Assembly: GCA_029719485.1 (NCBI GenBank)
Contig: CP120722.1
Coordinates: 1-64,000, forward strand
Source: Kiritimatiellota bacterium B12222
GTDB lineage: Bacteria > Verrucomicrobiota > Kiritimatiellia > SS1-B-03-39 > UBA6053
Length of the DNA stretch: 64,000 nt
Direction of reading: 5' to 3'
The translations under genes were made by a program, and so were the position numbers. The notes under the pieces were generated by a model, which made no database searches, was not told the DNA's origin, and saw nothing but the letters and a program-made list of their open reading frames with translations. How positions within the stretch are numbered: position 1 is the stretch's first letter; each line of letters starts with the position of its first letter. Below are positions 16,714 to 24,516 of this stretch, one piece after another.

Positions 16714-17039
16714 AGATGACTACCGTTATATTTCAGGGGAACCCGTGATCTCCAGTACCACTGGTATTTGAAGAGCTCTAATATGCCCGGCCCAAAAATG
16801 CGACCCTCCTTTTACAACAATTCAACTTCACCCTAGCCTTTGGTTCAAAGCAATAGCAGCAGCCCACAAGAAAGAAATGCACGCTATCTATCCATCCTGA
16901 AACTAAAGATTACGATCAACATCCAGAATCCTTGTACGAAATATATAACGCAACCCCAATTGTTGTAGATCGATGATTCTCGAGGGCTGAAAGCCATGGC
17001 CCACACATCCCAGTCGGTGAAGACACCTCTCTCTCCCTA
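16714..17039. other. Intergenic region with no gene
   Basis: 326 bases between the HupE-like and TPR genes. No convincing reading frame, tRNA or known riboswitch could be recognised. CCAGT-ACC-ACTGG at about 16752-16764 is a short inverted repeat. The region presumably holds the hupE promoter and the 3' end of the Bat-like transcript. Confidence 0.5.
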
Positions 17040-18863
17040 TCACCAATCCCGCGCCGGCTTCTTCATGGGTTGTGTATTAAAATTTCCTTCTTTTTCCCCA
17101 CCCGACCCCACAGCATCACGATTAAAATCACCGCCTTCTGCCACAAAAGAAATGGACTCATAACTCGGCGTTCCCGCTTGCGTCGCCCCCGTATCCGTGG
17201 CCGACGCCGCCTCCTGCGCCAAGGCCCGTGCTTCTTGCAGGAGCGACATGGCTTGTTCTGAAGATTTCTGCAATTGACCCATCGTCGGTTCATCCCCACC
17301 AGCTGATCCTGACCCGGGAGCTCCCGGAGGCGTTTCGCCCGGGCTACCGGCTTGTGCATCTTCTCCGGCTTTCTCACCAGGCGCACCATCAGACGCTTCA
17401 CCTGTTTTTGCAGCTTCCTCAAGCTTATCCCCCACGCCATCGGCGGCGGCAGACGCATCAGCGGCAGCCGCTGCCGCAGCTTCGCTTCCGGCCGCGTCAC
17501 CATGTTCTTCCAGCAATGACATGGCCTGATGAAAATCAGCGGCGGCGGCTTCCAAATTTGTGACCGCCCCTTCTGGATTTTCCGGCAACATCGCCTCCCC
17601 TTTTTCCATTTTCTGTTCCCCGGTTTCGCTTAACAGCCCCGCCAAAGCCAACGCATTTTCTTTATCTTTTGCCTGCAAGTCCACATCATCAGGGTTCAGC
17701 GCCAGTGCTTGATCATACAACTCATCCGCCTGCTTGCGTTTCGATGCTTTGCTCGATTCTTTATTCAACCTGTCCAAATCCTGCACCAACGCATCCGCCT
17801 CTGCCTCATATTTTTGGGCGAGCATCTTTTCAACTTCAGCAATCAGCCCTTGCGCCTCTTGATTATTCGGGTCCGCGGCAAGTGATTGCTGAAAATCTTC
17901 CAATGCCATTTCAGCCATCGCAGACTGCCTCTTCTCCGGCATGGTTTCCATTTTCTCTAACTTATCTTTTCCCATCCCCAAAAAAGCTTGGGAAAGCACC
18001 ATCTGCCCTTCCGCAATTTTCAGATCAAATTTATCCGGTTCCGTCGATAAGGATGCCGCATCCTCAAACAACTGAATCGATTGCGTCGCCGCATCCACCG
18101 CTCTGCTGAAGGCCTGTTTCCGTTTCTGTTCATTTGTTTCTTCCGCATTGCTTGCCAAGTACTGTTGGGCATCGGAAAGTTCTTTCTCCGCCAATGCATT
18201 TAAATTTTCCGCCAACAACCCTTCGACCTGCTGATGCAACAACTGCGCGTGCTCATGTTTGGGAGAAAGTGTCACCGCCTCATCCAAGTCCTGATAACAT
18301 CTCCGCAACATATCGATTTTCACGTAAGTATTCCGCTCAAAGGCTTTTGCCGTGGCGAGTCGTGTTTCTGTACCCGTCACAATCAGCGCCACCATGCCAT
18401 CCCGGGTCGCAATGCCATTGCTTTTCGCCATCTCCAAACTCTTATCTTTCCGCAAAGCACTTTGATAATACTGATGCGCACTCCGCCACTGCTGAAGCGC
18501 CATATCCGGATCCTTGTCAAAGCTCGCCCGACCCAACTTCGCCTGAATATTCCCCTGCTGCGCAAATATGCGGGCATGCAGTTCAGGATCCGTCACAAAT
18601 AAATCTGCTTTTCTAAAAGCTTCTTCAGCAAGTTCCAACTCATTTTCGGCCACATAGGTCAGTCCCATATTATACAACAAATAGGGATTTTCAGGTTTTA
18701 GTTCTAGCTCCGCAACCAACACAGCTCGGGCGCCCTCCGAATCTCCCGCCGACATCTGCGCTTCCGCCAAAGTCACAATTTCATCCACAGTCGCTCCGTA
18801 ACCGCACAGCAACAGCATCCGGCATGAAAGGAAGAGCGCACAGAAAATAGTCTTGGTTTTCAT
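17040..18863 (-). CDS. TPR-repeat protein of the Bat-like operon (BatC/BatE-like)
   Basis: 607-residue exported protein, last gene of the MoxR/VWA operon. The ATG at 18863 overlaps the preceding stop (ATGA) and begins a signal peptide (KTKTIFCALFLSCRMLLLCGYG). Tetratricopeptide helices follow (LAEAQMSAGDSEGARAVLVAELELKPENPYLLYNMGLTYVAENELELAEEAFRKA and several later units around 130-450). Beyond about residue 440 it becomes Ala/Gly/Glu-rich and low complexity (SEAAAAAAADASAAADG), then Gly/Pro-rich, ending QPMKKPARDW. TPR partners in Bat operons are thought to scaffold the VWA proteins at the periplasmic face. The tail has no recognisable domain. Confidence 0.82.
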   Translation of the reverse strand: MKTKTIFCALFLSCRMLLLCGYGATVDEIVTLAEAQMSAGDSEGARAVLVAELELKPENPYLLYNMGLTYVAENELELAEEAFRKADLFVTDPELHARIFAQQGNIQAKLGRASFDKDPDMALQQWRSAHQYYQSALRKDKSLEMAKSNGIATRDGMVALIVTGTETRLATAKAFERNTYVKIDMLRRCYQDLDEAVTLSPKHEHAQLLHQQVEGLLAENLNALAEKELSDAQQYLASNAEETNEQKRKQAFSRAVDAATQSIQLFEDAASLSTEPDKFDLKIAEGQMVLSQAFLGMGKDKLEKMETMPEKRQSAMAEMALEDFQQSLAADPNNQEAQGLIAEVEKMLAQKYEAEADALVQDLDRLNKESSKASKRKQADELYDQALALNPDDVDLQAKDKENALALAGLLSETGEQKMEKGEAMLPENPEGAVTNLEAAAADFHQAMSLLEEHGDAAGSEAAAAAAADASAAADGVGDKLEEAAKTGEASDGAPGEKAGEDAQAGSPGETPPGAPGSGSAGGDEPTMGQLQKSSEQAMSLLQEARALAQEAASATDTGATQAGTPSYESISFVAEGGDFNRDAVGSGGEKEGNFNTQPMKKPARDW

Positions 18864-20032
18864 GACGATAACACCGCTTCGGTTTTGATGACTTGAGGAC
18901 GCGCACGCACGCACATTTCAAACAGCAGCGCCACTAAACTCAACCCCAAAGGAATCTGATAATACTCTTTGGCATCTCCCTGAAATTCTTCTGGCACATT
19001 GTCCCCCATAGGTTTCAAATACTGAAGATAGATCTCTTGCAAGCCTTCCCCATCTTCCCCCAGATCCACATAACGCCCACCGGTGGCACGCGCGATACGG
19101 GTCAACGATATTTTATCCAAGCGCGTATGCACATTACGCCCAAACTGATCCCGCAAGTAAGGATTCCGACCCTCTTTCGTAATCGGAATCGTCGAACCAG
19201 CACTCGTCCCCACCCCTACCGTGTAAATGACCCCATTCAGCTCCTGCCGAAATTTCATCGCCGCCTCCATCGCATCCCCTTCATGATCTTCACCATCGGA
19301 GAGTACCACCAGAATCGGTCGATCAATATCCTGACCTTCAAAAACGGAAATGGCCCGCGTAATCGCAGAAGCCAAAGCACTCCCCCCCGGAGGAACCGTG
19401 GCGGGACTCACCGAATCCAACACCAATGACAACGCTTCAAAATCATAGGTCAATGGTGCACGCAAAGCAGCCTCTTCCGTAAACGCGATCAATCCCATGC
19501 GATCTCCTTGAGACAACGTCAACAAATCAAATATGGATTCCTTGGCTGCGGTGAGCCGACGCATCGTGCCCTCAACCTCAAAACCAGTGAGGTTCCGGTT
19601 AGCTCTGAAATTTTTCATATCATACCCTTTCAAGCCTGCGACCAATGGTGCCTTTCCCATAAGACGTTTCCCCGCCTGCTTCCGCCAGGCAGCAGTAGAC
19701 AACGCATCGTTCGCCAACATACTTTTGGAAGCATCCAAGGCAATCATCATGTCCACCCCCACCCGTTGTCGTTCTTCAACGTCATTAGGGTCCGGTGGCA
19801 AATAGGGACGCGCCACAGCAACCAGCAGAAACACCAAACATAAGGTATGAAAATATCGGCGGGGACGCCACACCGGCGTTTTTCCAGTAGCGTTTACATG
19901 CCGGGTATATGCACCACCTAAAAAGCGTTGTAACCTGGTCGCATGCCGTCTATCCGTGAACAGGTAGAAAAGATGGCACAGCCCCACCACCACCGGTATC
20001 AGCACCAAAATCCACACATGCGCAAATTTCAT
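18860..20032 (-). CDS. VWA-domain membrane protein, BatB-like
   Basis: 390-residue inner-membrane protein. Transmembrane segments lie near residues 7-25 and 62-78, followed by a von Willebrand A domain whose MIDAS is intact: DASKS with Asp100, Ser102 and Ser104, then PPGGSALASA and VLSDGEDHEGDA. A final hydrophobic stretch is near the C-terminus (IPLGLSLVALLFEMCV). The VWA domain has a long insertion between the MIDAS strand and the next helix (about residues 105-150). ATG at 20032 overlaps the BatA stop, so an upstream start at 20053 is disfavoured. It works with the adjacent VWA protein and the MoxR ATPase; the family role is stress tolerance or assembly of envelope complexes. Confidence 0.88.
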   Translation of the reverse strand: MKFAHVWILVLIPVVVGLCHLFYLFTDRRHATRLQRFLGGAYTRHVNATGKTPVWRPRRYFHTLCLVFLLVAVARPYLPPDPNDVEERQRVGVDMMIALDASKSMLANDALSTAAWRKQAGKRLMGKAPLVAGLKGYDMKNFRANRNLTGFEVEGTMRRLTAAKESIFDLLTLSQGDRMGLIAFTEEAALRAPLTYDFEALSLVLDSVSPATVPPGGSALASAITRAISVFEGQDIDRPILVVLSDGEDHEGDAMEAAMKFRQELNGVIYTVGVGTSAGSTIPITKEGRNPYLRDQFGRNVHTRLDKISLTRIARATGGRYVDLGEDGEGLQEIYLQYLKPMGDNVPEEFQGDAKEYYQIPLGLSLVALLFEMCVRARPQVIKTEAVLSS

Positions 20033-20997
20033 GGTAACCTCCGGAAGAGCCATTGCCTACAAACCAATTCCACAACCAACAAGCCCGCAGCCAACGCTAA
20101 AAACCAGGGAAAAAGTTCATGATAAGACTGGAAGCGTTTCTGCTCCACCCGCTTGACTTCCAGTTCATCAATCTGGTCATAAATCGACGTTAACGAATGG
20201 GTGTCCGTTGCTTGATAAAATTGTCCTCCGGTTTCTTCGGCAATCCGAAACATCACGTTCTGCGCATAGGCAGAAGTCCCCAGGATTTGCGGAAAGATTC
20301 GGATGGTGTAAATGCGGATATTTTGCTGCGCCGCATAACGGGCCGCCTCCAGTGGAGGCGTTCCACGATTATTCATACCATCCGAAACCAAAATAATGGT
20401 TTTTTCCCGGTCAGGGTTTTCCATCATGTAATCCACACTCAACATAATTCCATCACCGATGGCGGTTCCGGTGCCGGTATCAATATTATCCAGGATCTGT
20501 GAAATCCAATTTTGATCCAGGGTGAGTGGACTCGCAAGATAAGCAAACTTTGCAAAACCACAAATACCAAAACGGTCCTGCGTCCGGTCTTCCATGAAAT
20601 TTTTAATTACTTCCACTAAAGCGATTTTTCGACTGACCTGTTTCCCTTCCCATATGTAATCTTCCACCTCCATGGATTTGGAAAAATCCAAGGTCAGCAT
20701 GATATCGATCCCTTTTGCATGGTCCGGCAAATTACCATAAGGGCGTTGTGGTCGGGCCAACGCCAAAATAAATATGCTTAGAATCACATACCGTAATACA
20801 TCACGGTGCAAGCATTTAGGTCCACCTTTGGGTTTCTTCAGATCTGCAGGCAAAAGTGCTAACCCTGTAAAGGCCACAGAAGGTGCAGGACGTTCTTTTC
20901 CCAACAACATGGCCAAAAAGGGCAATCCTAAAAAAAGCAACAAGACCCAAGGGTGGTCAAAATGAATCAGCGAAGTATCCAGGAGACTATCAGTCAT
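20029..20997 (-). CDS. VWA-domain membrane protein, BatA-like
   Basis: 322 residues. N-terminal membrane hairpin (PWVLLLFLGLPFLAMLLG and YVILSIFILALARPQ), VWA domain with MIDAS DFSKS (Asp104, Ser106, Ser108), TGTGTAIGDG and LVSDGMNN, and a C-terminal membrane anchor (LFPWFLALAAGLLVVELVC). The LARPQRP segment after the second span is characteristic of BatA. It overlaps the DUF4381 gene by 8 bases and BatB by 4. It is predicted to present its metal-binding face to the periplasm and to be remodelled by the MoxR ATPase. Confidence 0.9.
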   Translation of the reverse strand: MTDSLLDTSLIHFDHPWVLLLFLGLPFLAMLLGKERPAPSVAFTGLALLPADLKKPKGGPKCLHRDVLRYVILSIFILALARPQRPYGNLPDHAKGIDIMLTLDFSKSMEVEDYIWEGKQVSRKIALVEVIKNFMEDRTQDRFGICGFAKFAYLASPLTLDQNWISQILDNIDTGTGTAIGDGIMLSVDYMMENPDREKTIILVSDGMNNRGTPPLEAARYAAQQNIRIYTIRIFPQILGTSAYAQNVMFRIAEETGGQFYQATDTHSLTSIYDQIDELEVKRVEQKRFQSYHELFPWFLALAAGLLVVELVCRQWLFRRLP

Positions 20998-21544
20998 GCG
21001 TCTCTTCCTCCACCGGCATAGGCGTCACGGTTATCAGGTATTCAACCGCATCGATCAACTCTGTCAAAGAATCATGCGAATACAATTGCGCCGCAAATTT
21101 CATACGGTCACAGGCCGCCAATACCTCTCCCACCATTTCTTCCAAACCTTCAGGAAAGGAGTCGGCCTCTTGAATGTTTTTTAGAAATTCAGAACTCGTC
21201 TGATAGGGAGCGCGCAGGTCAAAACGATCACAAACATACACCCGCATAATCCTAGCCACTTCAATCCCCACTTCTTTTTCCCCCAACTCCGTGAGCTGCG
21301 CTCTCAACTTCCTTAACCCTGCCATCGCCGCCAGCGAGGGATCGGGCTTCGGTTCTTCAGGTACTGGCAAATTCGCCTGTTTATTTTTCGAACGGAATAC
21401 CCATACCAGCGGAATTACCAGGATCAACAACGCCAACAGTCCCAGCCCCACCCACAACCAGGAAAATCCCCTTTCCGGTGGTGGCGTCAGCAACCTAAGG
21501 TCCTCCACCAACTCAGGGAATTGAAATTGATTTTCCATACTCAT
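20990..21544 (-). CDS. DUF4381-type membrane protein
   Basis: 184 residues with a single transmembrane segment near 29-50 (WLWVGLGLLALLILVIPLVWVF) and a soluble C-terminal helical domain beginning SLAAMAGLRKLRAQL, containing ARIMRVYVCDRFDLRAPYQTSSEFL, the recognisable DUF4381 core. Such proteins are regularly encoded between DUF58 and VWA genes in MoxR operons; their function is unknown. The ATG overlaps the DUF58 stop by four bases. Confidence 0.82.
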   Translation of the reverse strand: MSMENQFQFPELVEDLRLLTPPPERGFSWLWVGLGLLALLILVIPLVWVFRSKNKQANLPVPEEPKPDPSLAAMAGLRKLRAQLTELGEKEVGIEVARIMRVYVCDRFDLRAPYQTSSEFLKNIQEADSFPEGLEEMVGEVLAACDRMKFAAQLYSHDSLTELIDAVEYLITVTPMPVEEETHD

Positions 21545-22425
21545 ACAATTTTTCGGGTGAGCTCTGCCGACAAAAAATGCGCCAAACGCGAGACATAGGA
21601 TTCAGCGCTATCCACCAACATATGTTTCACACCCGCATGACGCAGAATGCGGGTACGGGTTTCGATCTGTTCCGCCACCGCCATCGCATAGGCCCGTTGC
21701 ACTTTAGGGTCACTGGTATTCACCACCACCTGCTCACCCGTCTCCGGATCATGCAAAACCATCCGCCCTGCTTTGGGAAGAGACACCTCGCCTGCATCCT
21801 GAATCACAAAGGCCGCCACACTGTGCTGCTGATTGGTCATCGAAAGCGTCCGTTCGTAGCCCTGATCTTGGAAATCTGAAATCAAAAACACCATGGCAGG
21901 TCGCGTTTGCACGCGATTCAAATAGCGCAGGGCATTATCCAGATTGGTGCCGGTGGTTCTAGGTTTATGAAAGAGAATTGTACGCAACATATGCATCACA
22001 TGATCCGTGCCCTTCCCTGGCGGAATGTAGAGCTCGACTTCATCCGTAAAGGCCAACAAAGCAATCCGGTCATTGGATTTCGAAGCACTGAACGCCAAGG
22101 TTCCGGCCAATTCAGCGGCCAGTTCCAACTTGCTCTTTTCCTGGGTCGAATATTGGCCCGAGGCACTGAGATCGACTAAAATCACAAAAGTGATTTCCCG
22201 TTCTTCGGTAAAACGTTTGACGTAAGTGGCCCGCATCCGCGCGGTCACATTCCAATCGATCCGACGCACATCGTCTCCCGGTTGATACGGACGTACATCA
22301 TCGAAATCCATTCCCCGGCCCAAGAAAATGGATGCATAATTCCCACTCAACAATTGTTGAGACATCAACCGGGTTTTCACCTCCAGTTGATAAATCCGTT
22401 TAAGCCATTCGCGCGGCAACATCAT
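21541..22425 (-). CDS. DUF58 protein (MoxR-associated, VWA-like)
   Basis: 294-residue cytoplasmic protein with the DUF58 signature GRGMDFDDVRPYQPGDDVRRIDWNVTARMRATYVKRF at about 36-72, followed by a VWA-like fold with partial MIDAS (ILVDLSASG, DRIALLAFTDEVE, FLISDFQDQGYE). It lies 14 bases after moxR and overlaps DUF4381. DUF58 proteins are the standard adaptor-like partner of MoxR ATPases. Confidence 0.92.
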   Translation of the reverse strand: MMLPREWLKRIYQLEVKTRLMSQQLLSGNYASIFLGRGMDFDDVRPYQPGDDVRRIDWNVTARMRATYVKRFTEEREITFVILVDLSASGQYSTQEKSKLELAAELAGTLAFSASKSNDRIALLAFTDEVELYIPPGKGTDHVMHMLRTILFHKPRTTGTNLDNALRYLNRVQTRPAMVFLISDFQDQGYERTLSMTNQQHSVAAFVIQDAGEVSLPKAGRMVLHDPETGEQVVVNTSDPKVQRAYAMAVAEQIETRTRILRHAGVKHMLVDSAESYVSRLAHFLSAELTRKIV

Positions 22426-22439
22426 TACATTGCCAACGG

Positions 22440-23453
22440 TTAAGGAACCAATACATTTTCGAGAATCGCGGTAACCAGATCTTCCCGGGTCACTTCATCG
22501 GCCGCCGCTTCGAAAGAAGGAATGATCCGGTGACGCAACACATCCATGGCAATTGCTTTCACGTCATCCGGCGTCACATAACCCCGCCGTTTCAAAAAGG
22601 CATAGGCTTTCGATGCCAAGGTCAAATTGATCGACGCCCGGGGCGACGCCCCCACCCGAATATAGCCCGCCATCTTCGGCACCACATCCTGCATGTTCCG
22701 CGTCGCCAACACCAAATCAACAATGTACTGCTCTACCTGTTCATCCACATAAATCTCATCCACAATTTCACGTAACTCTAAAATAGTCTCCGGCTTCAAC
22801 ACCGGCAAAATGGGATGCGACGGTTGCGTCTTCGACATTCGCCGGAGAATCCCCAACTCTTCATCCCGGTCCGGATACCCCACCACCACTTTTAACATGA
22901 AACGATCCATCTGTGCTTCAGGCAAGGGATACGTCCCCTCTTGTTCAATCGGATTTTGCGTCGCCAACACCAAGAAGGGATGCGGTAATTTAAAGATGGT
23001 ATCCCCAATCGTCACTTGCCGTTCCTGCATCCCTTCCAACAATGCACTTTGCACTTTCGCGGGAGCACGGTTAATTTCATCGGCCAACACCATATTCGCA
23101 AACAGTGGACCTTTGTGGGTGCTGTACTCACGGGTATCCGGATTGTATATCAGGGTGCCAATAATATCAGCAGGCAATAAATCAGGTGTGAACTGAATAC
23201 GCTTAAAATCACAATCAATCGCATCTGCCAACGCATTGACCGTGGAGGTTTTTGCCAAACCAGGCAACCCCTCCAACAACACATGTCCATTCGCCAACAG
23301 GCCCACCAATAACCGTTCAATTAAATACTCCTGCCCCACAATTCGTTTTTGAATCTCAATGTAAATACTATCCAGCCATTGAGAGGAATCTTCTACCTTT
23401 TTTGTAATCGCGGCAATTTCTTCACTGGACGGCATCGGGAGTATATCTGTCAT
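22440..23453 (-). CDS. MoxR-family AAA+ ATPase
   Basis: 337-residue chaperone-like AAA+ ATPase and first gene of the Bat-like operon. Walker A GLPGLAKTS (63-71), Walker B LADEINRAP, sensor region ATQNPIEQEGTYPLPEAQMDRF and the C-terminal lid with VGASPRA are all present and typical. MoxR proteins remodel metal-containing or membrane complexes together with VWA partners, here the two Bat-like proteins downstream. The start is at 23453; its promoter should lie in the divergent region that also contains the palindrome at 23531. Confidence 0.95.
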   Translation of the reverse strand: MTDILPMPSSEEIAAITKKVEDSSQWLDSIYIEIQKRIVGQEYLIERLLVGLLANGHVLLEGLPGLAKTSTVNALADAIDCDFKRIQFTPDLLPADIIGTLIYNPDTREYSTHKGPLFANMVLADEINRAPAKVQSALLEGMQERQVTIGDTIFKLPHPFLVLATQNPIEQEGTYPLPEAQMDRFMLKVVVGYPDRDEELGILRRMSKTQPSHPILPVLKPETILELREIVDEIYVDEQVEQYIVDLVLATRNMQDVVPKMAGYIRVGASPRASINLTLASKAYAFLKRRGYVTPDDVKAIAMDVLRHRIIPSFEAAADEVTREDLVTAILENVLVP

Positions 23454-23527
23454 GCGGATCTCGTAAGTTCGGTTTTTCTAATCTGTATTTCAATCACTAT
23501 GTAGACAATCATGAATCATGCCGTCAT

Positions 23528-23543
23528 AAATGTATATACATAT
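23528..23543. promoter_or_regulatory. AraR-type operator copy in front of a decayed esterase locus
   Basis: ATGTATATACAT (23530-23541), a perfect 12-base palindrome with the same TGTATATACA core as the other copies, 74 bases upstream of the decayed esterase reading frame and 77 bases upstream of moxR on the other strand. No clear -35/-10 pair could be fitted. It probably once controlled the now broken esterase/sulfatase genes. Confidence 0.6.
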
Positions 23544-23614
23544 TTAACACAAATATTCACAAGATCTTTTTTAATAAATATCTTTCTCACGCCCCCCCCT
23601 CACCATGGAAACTA

Positions 23615-24470
23615 ATGAAACGCTTGCTTTTCGTGATTCCCTTTTTCTACGGCGCCACTTGCCTGGCCGATCCCGCAACAGCCGAGACCCCAAAACATAA
23701 ACCCAAACGTGAAAAATCAGCGATCATTTTCTTGGGAAAACCGGAGGGGAGAGGAAAACAAACACGTTTGTTCATTCTATCCGGACAATCCAACATGGCC
23801 GGACGATACCCTCATGGTGGTGAAAAATGCGCAAAGCGGTCAACCCATTCGCCGCTGAGCAAAAGACTGGCAACCCGTCGGCGATTGGGCACCGAAAAAT
23901 GCTCGGGCCTAACCCGGCAACAACGATCTCTACCAAAGACTAATCGCCATGGTCACACAGGCCACCGAAGGTAAAAAGATCGATAGTGTTTCTTTTGTAT
24001 GAATGCAGGGCAAAGCAGATGCGAAAAAACAACATTCCACAAATTATGCGGATGCGCTCACCGGACTGATTCAACAAATCCGCACCGATACAGGACACGA
24101 AACCATCACCGTCGTGGTGAGCCGCATCAGCGATCACCTCAAGGACGATACACATTGGGACCGCGTGCACGCTGCACAAATGGCCATTTGCGAAACAGAT
24201 CCTGAAGAGCTCCAAGACCGCATCCACGACCCTTCATGTACCGCGGTCATCGAAGAACTCACCCCAGAAATTTTCTGCGATGGCTGGAACAAAGATAGTT
24301 ACAATCAGGTCTGGAATCGTCAAAATCAATTCGGTTAAATGGATAATGTCAAAGCGTACCGCGACACCTTGTGCTCCAGCATCAGTCAACAACCCCGGCA
24401 CATAGCCCTCATCGACTATTGGCATGGAAGCCATCAGTATGGAGATGTCCTCGACCCGGATTTCACTTAG
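23615..24470 (+). pseudogene. Decayed SASA esterase fused to a sulfatase C-terminal remnant
   Basis: The first 55 codons encode a signal peptide and FILSGQSNMAG, closely matching the intact esterase at 60832. About 18 codons are then missing and the frame shifts. The shifted frame still reads as the same protein (KNAQSGQPIRR*, DWQPVGDWAPKN, PGNNDLYQRLI, KKIDSVSFV*MQGKADAKK, ADALTGLIQQIRTDTG) but holds stop codons, including one replacing the Trp just before MQG; the adjoining catalytic Glu has become Lys. After MAICETDPEELQDR the similarity to the esterase ends. The remainder (DPSCTAVIEELTPEI, an in-frame TAA, then a tail ending at 24470) looks like the C-terminal end of a sulfatase. Deletion joining two neighbouring genes explains this. 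Confidence 0.82.
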
Positions 24471-24516
24471 GCGATGATCCTTTTTTGATTCAACGCCCTG
24501 TCCCGAAGGCTATCCC

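Noticed and set aside
16731-16800. Possible cobalamin riboswitch upstream of the HupE-like gene
   Set aside because: A CCACTG-like string is on the wrong strand and neither the B12 box nor the expected stem arrangement could be found.
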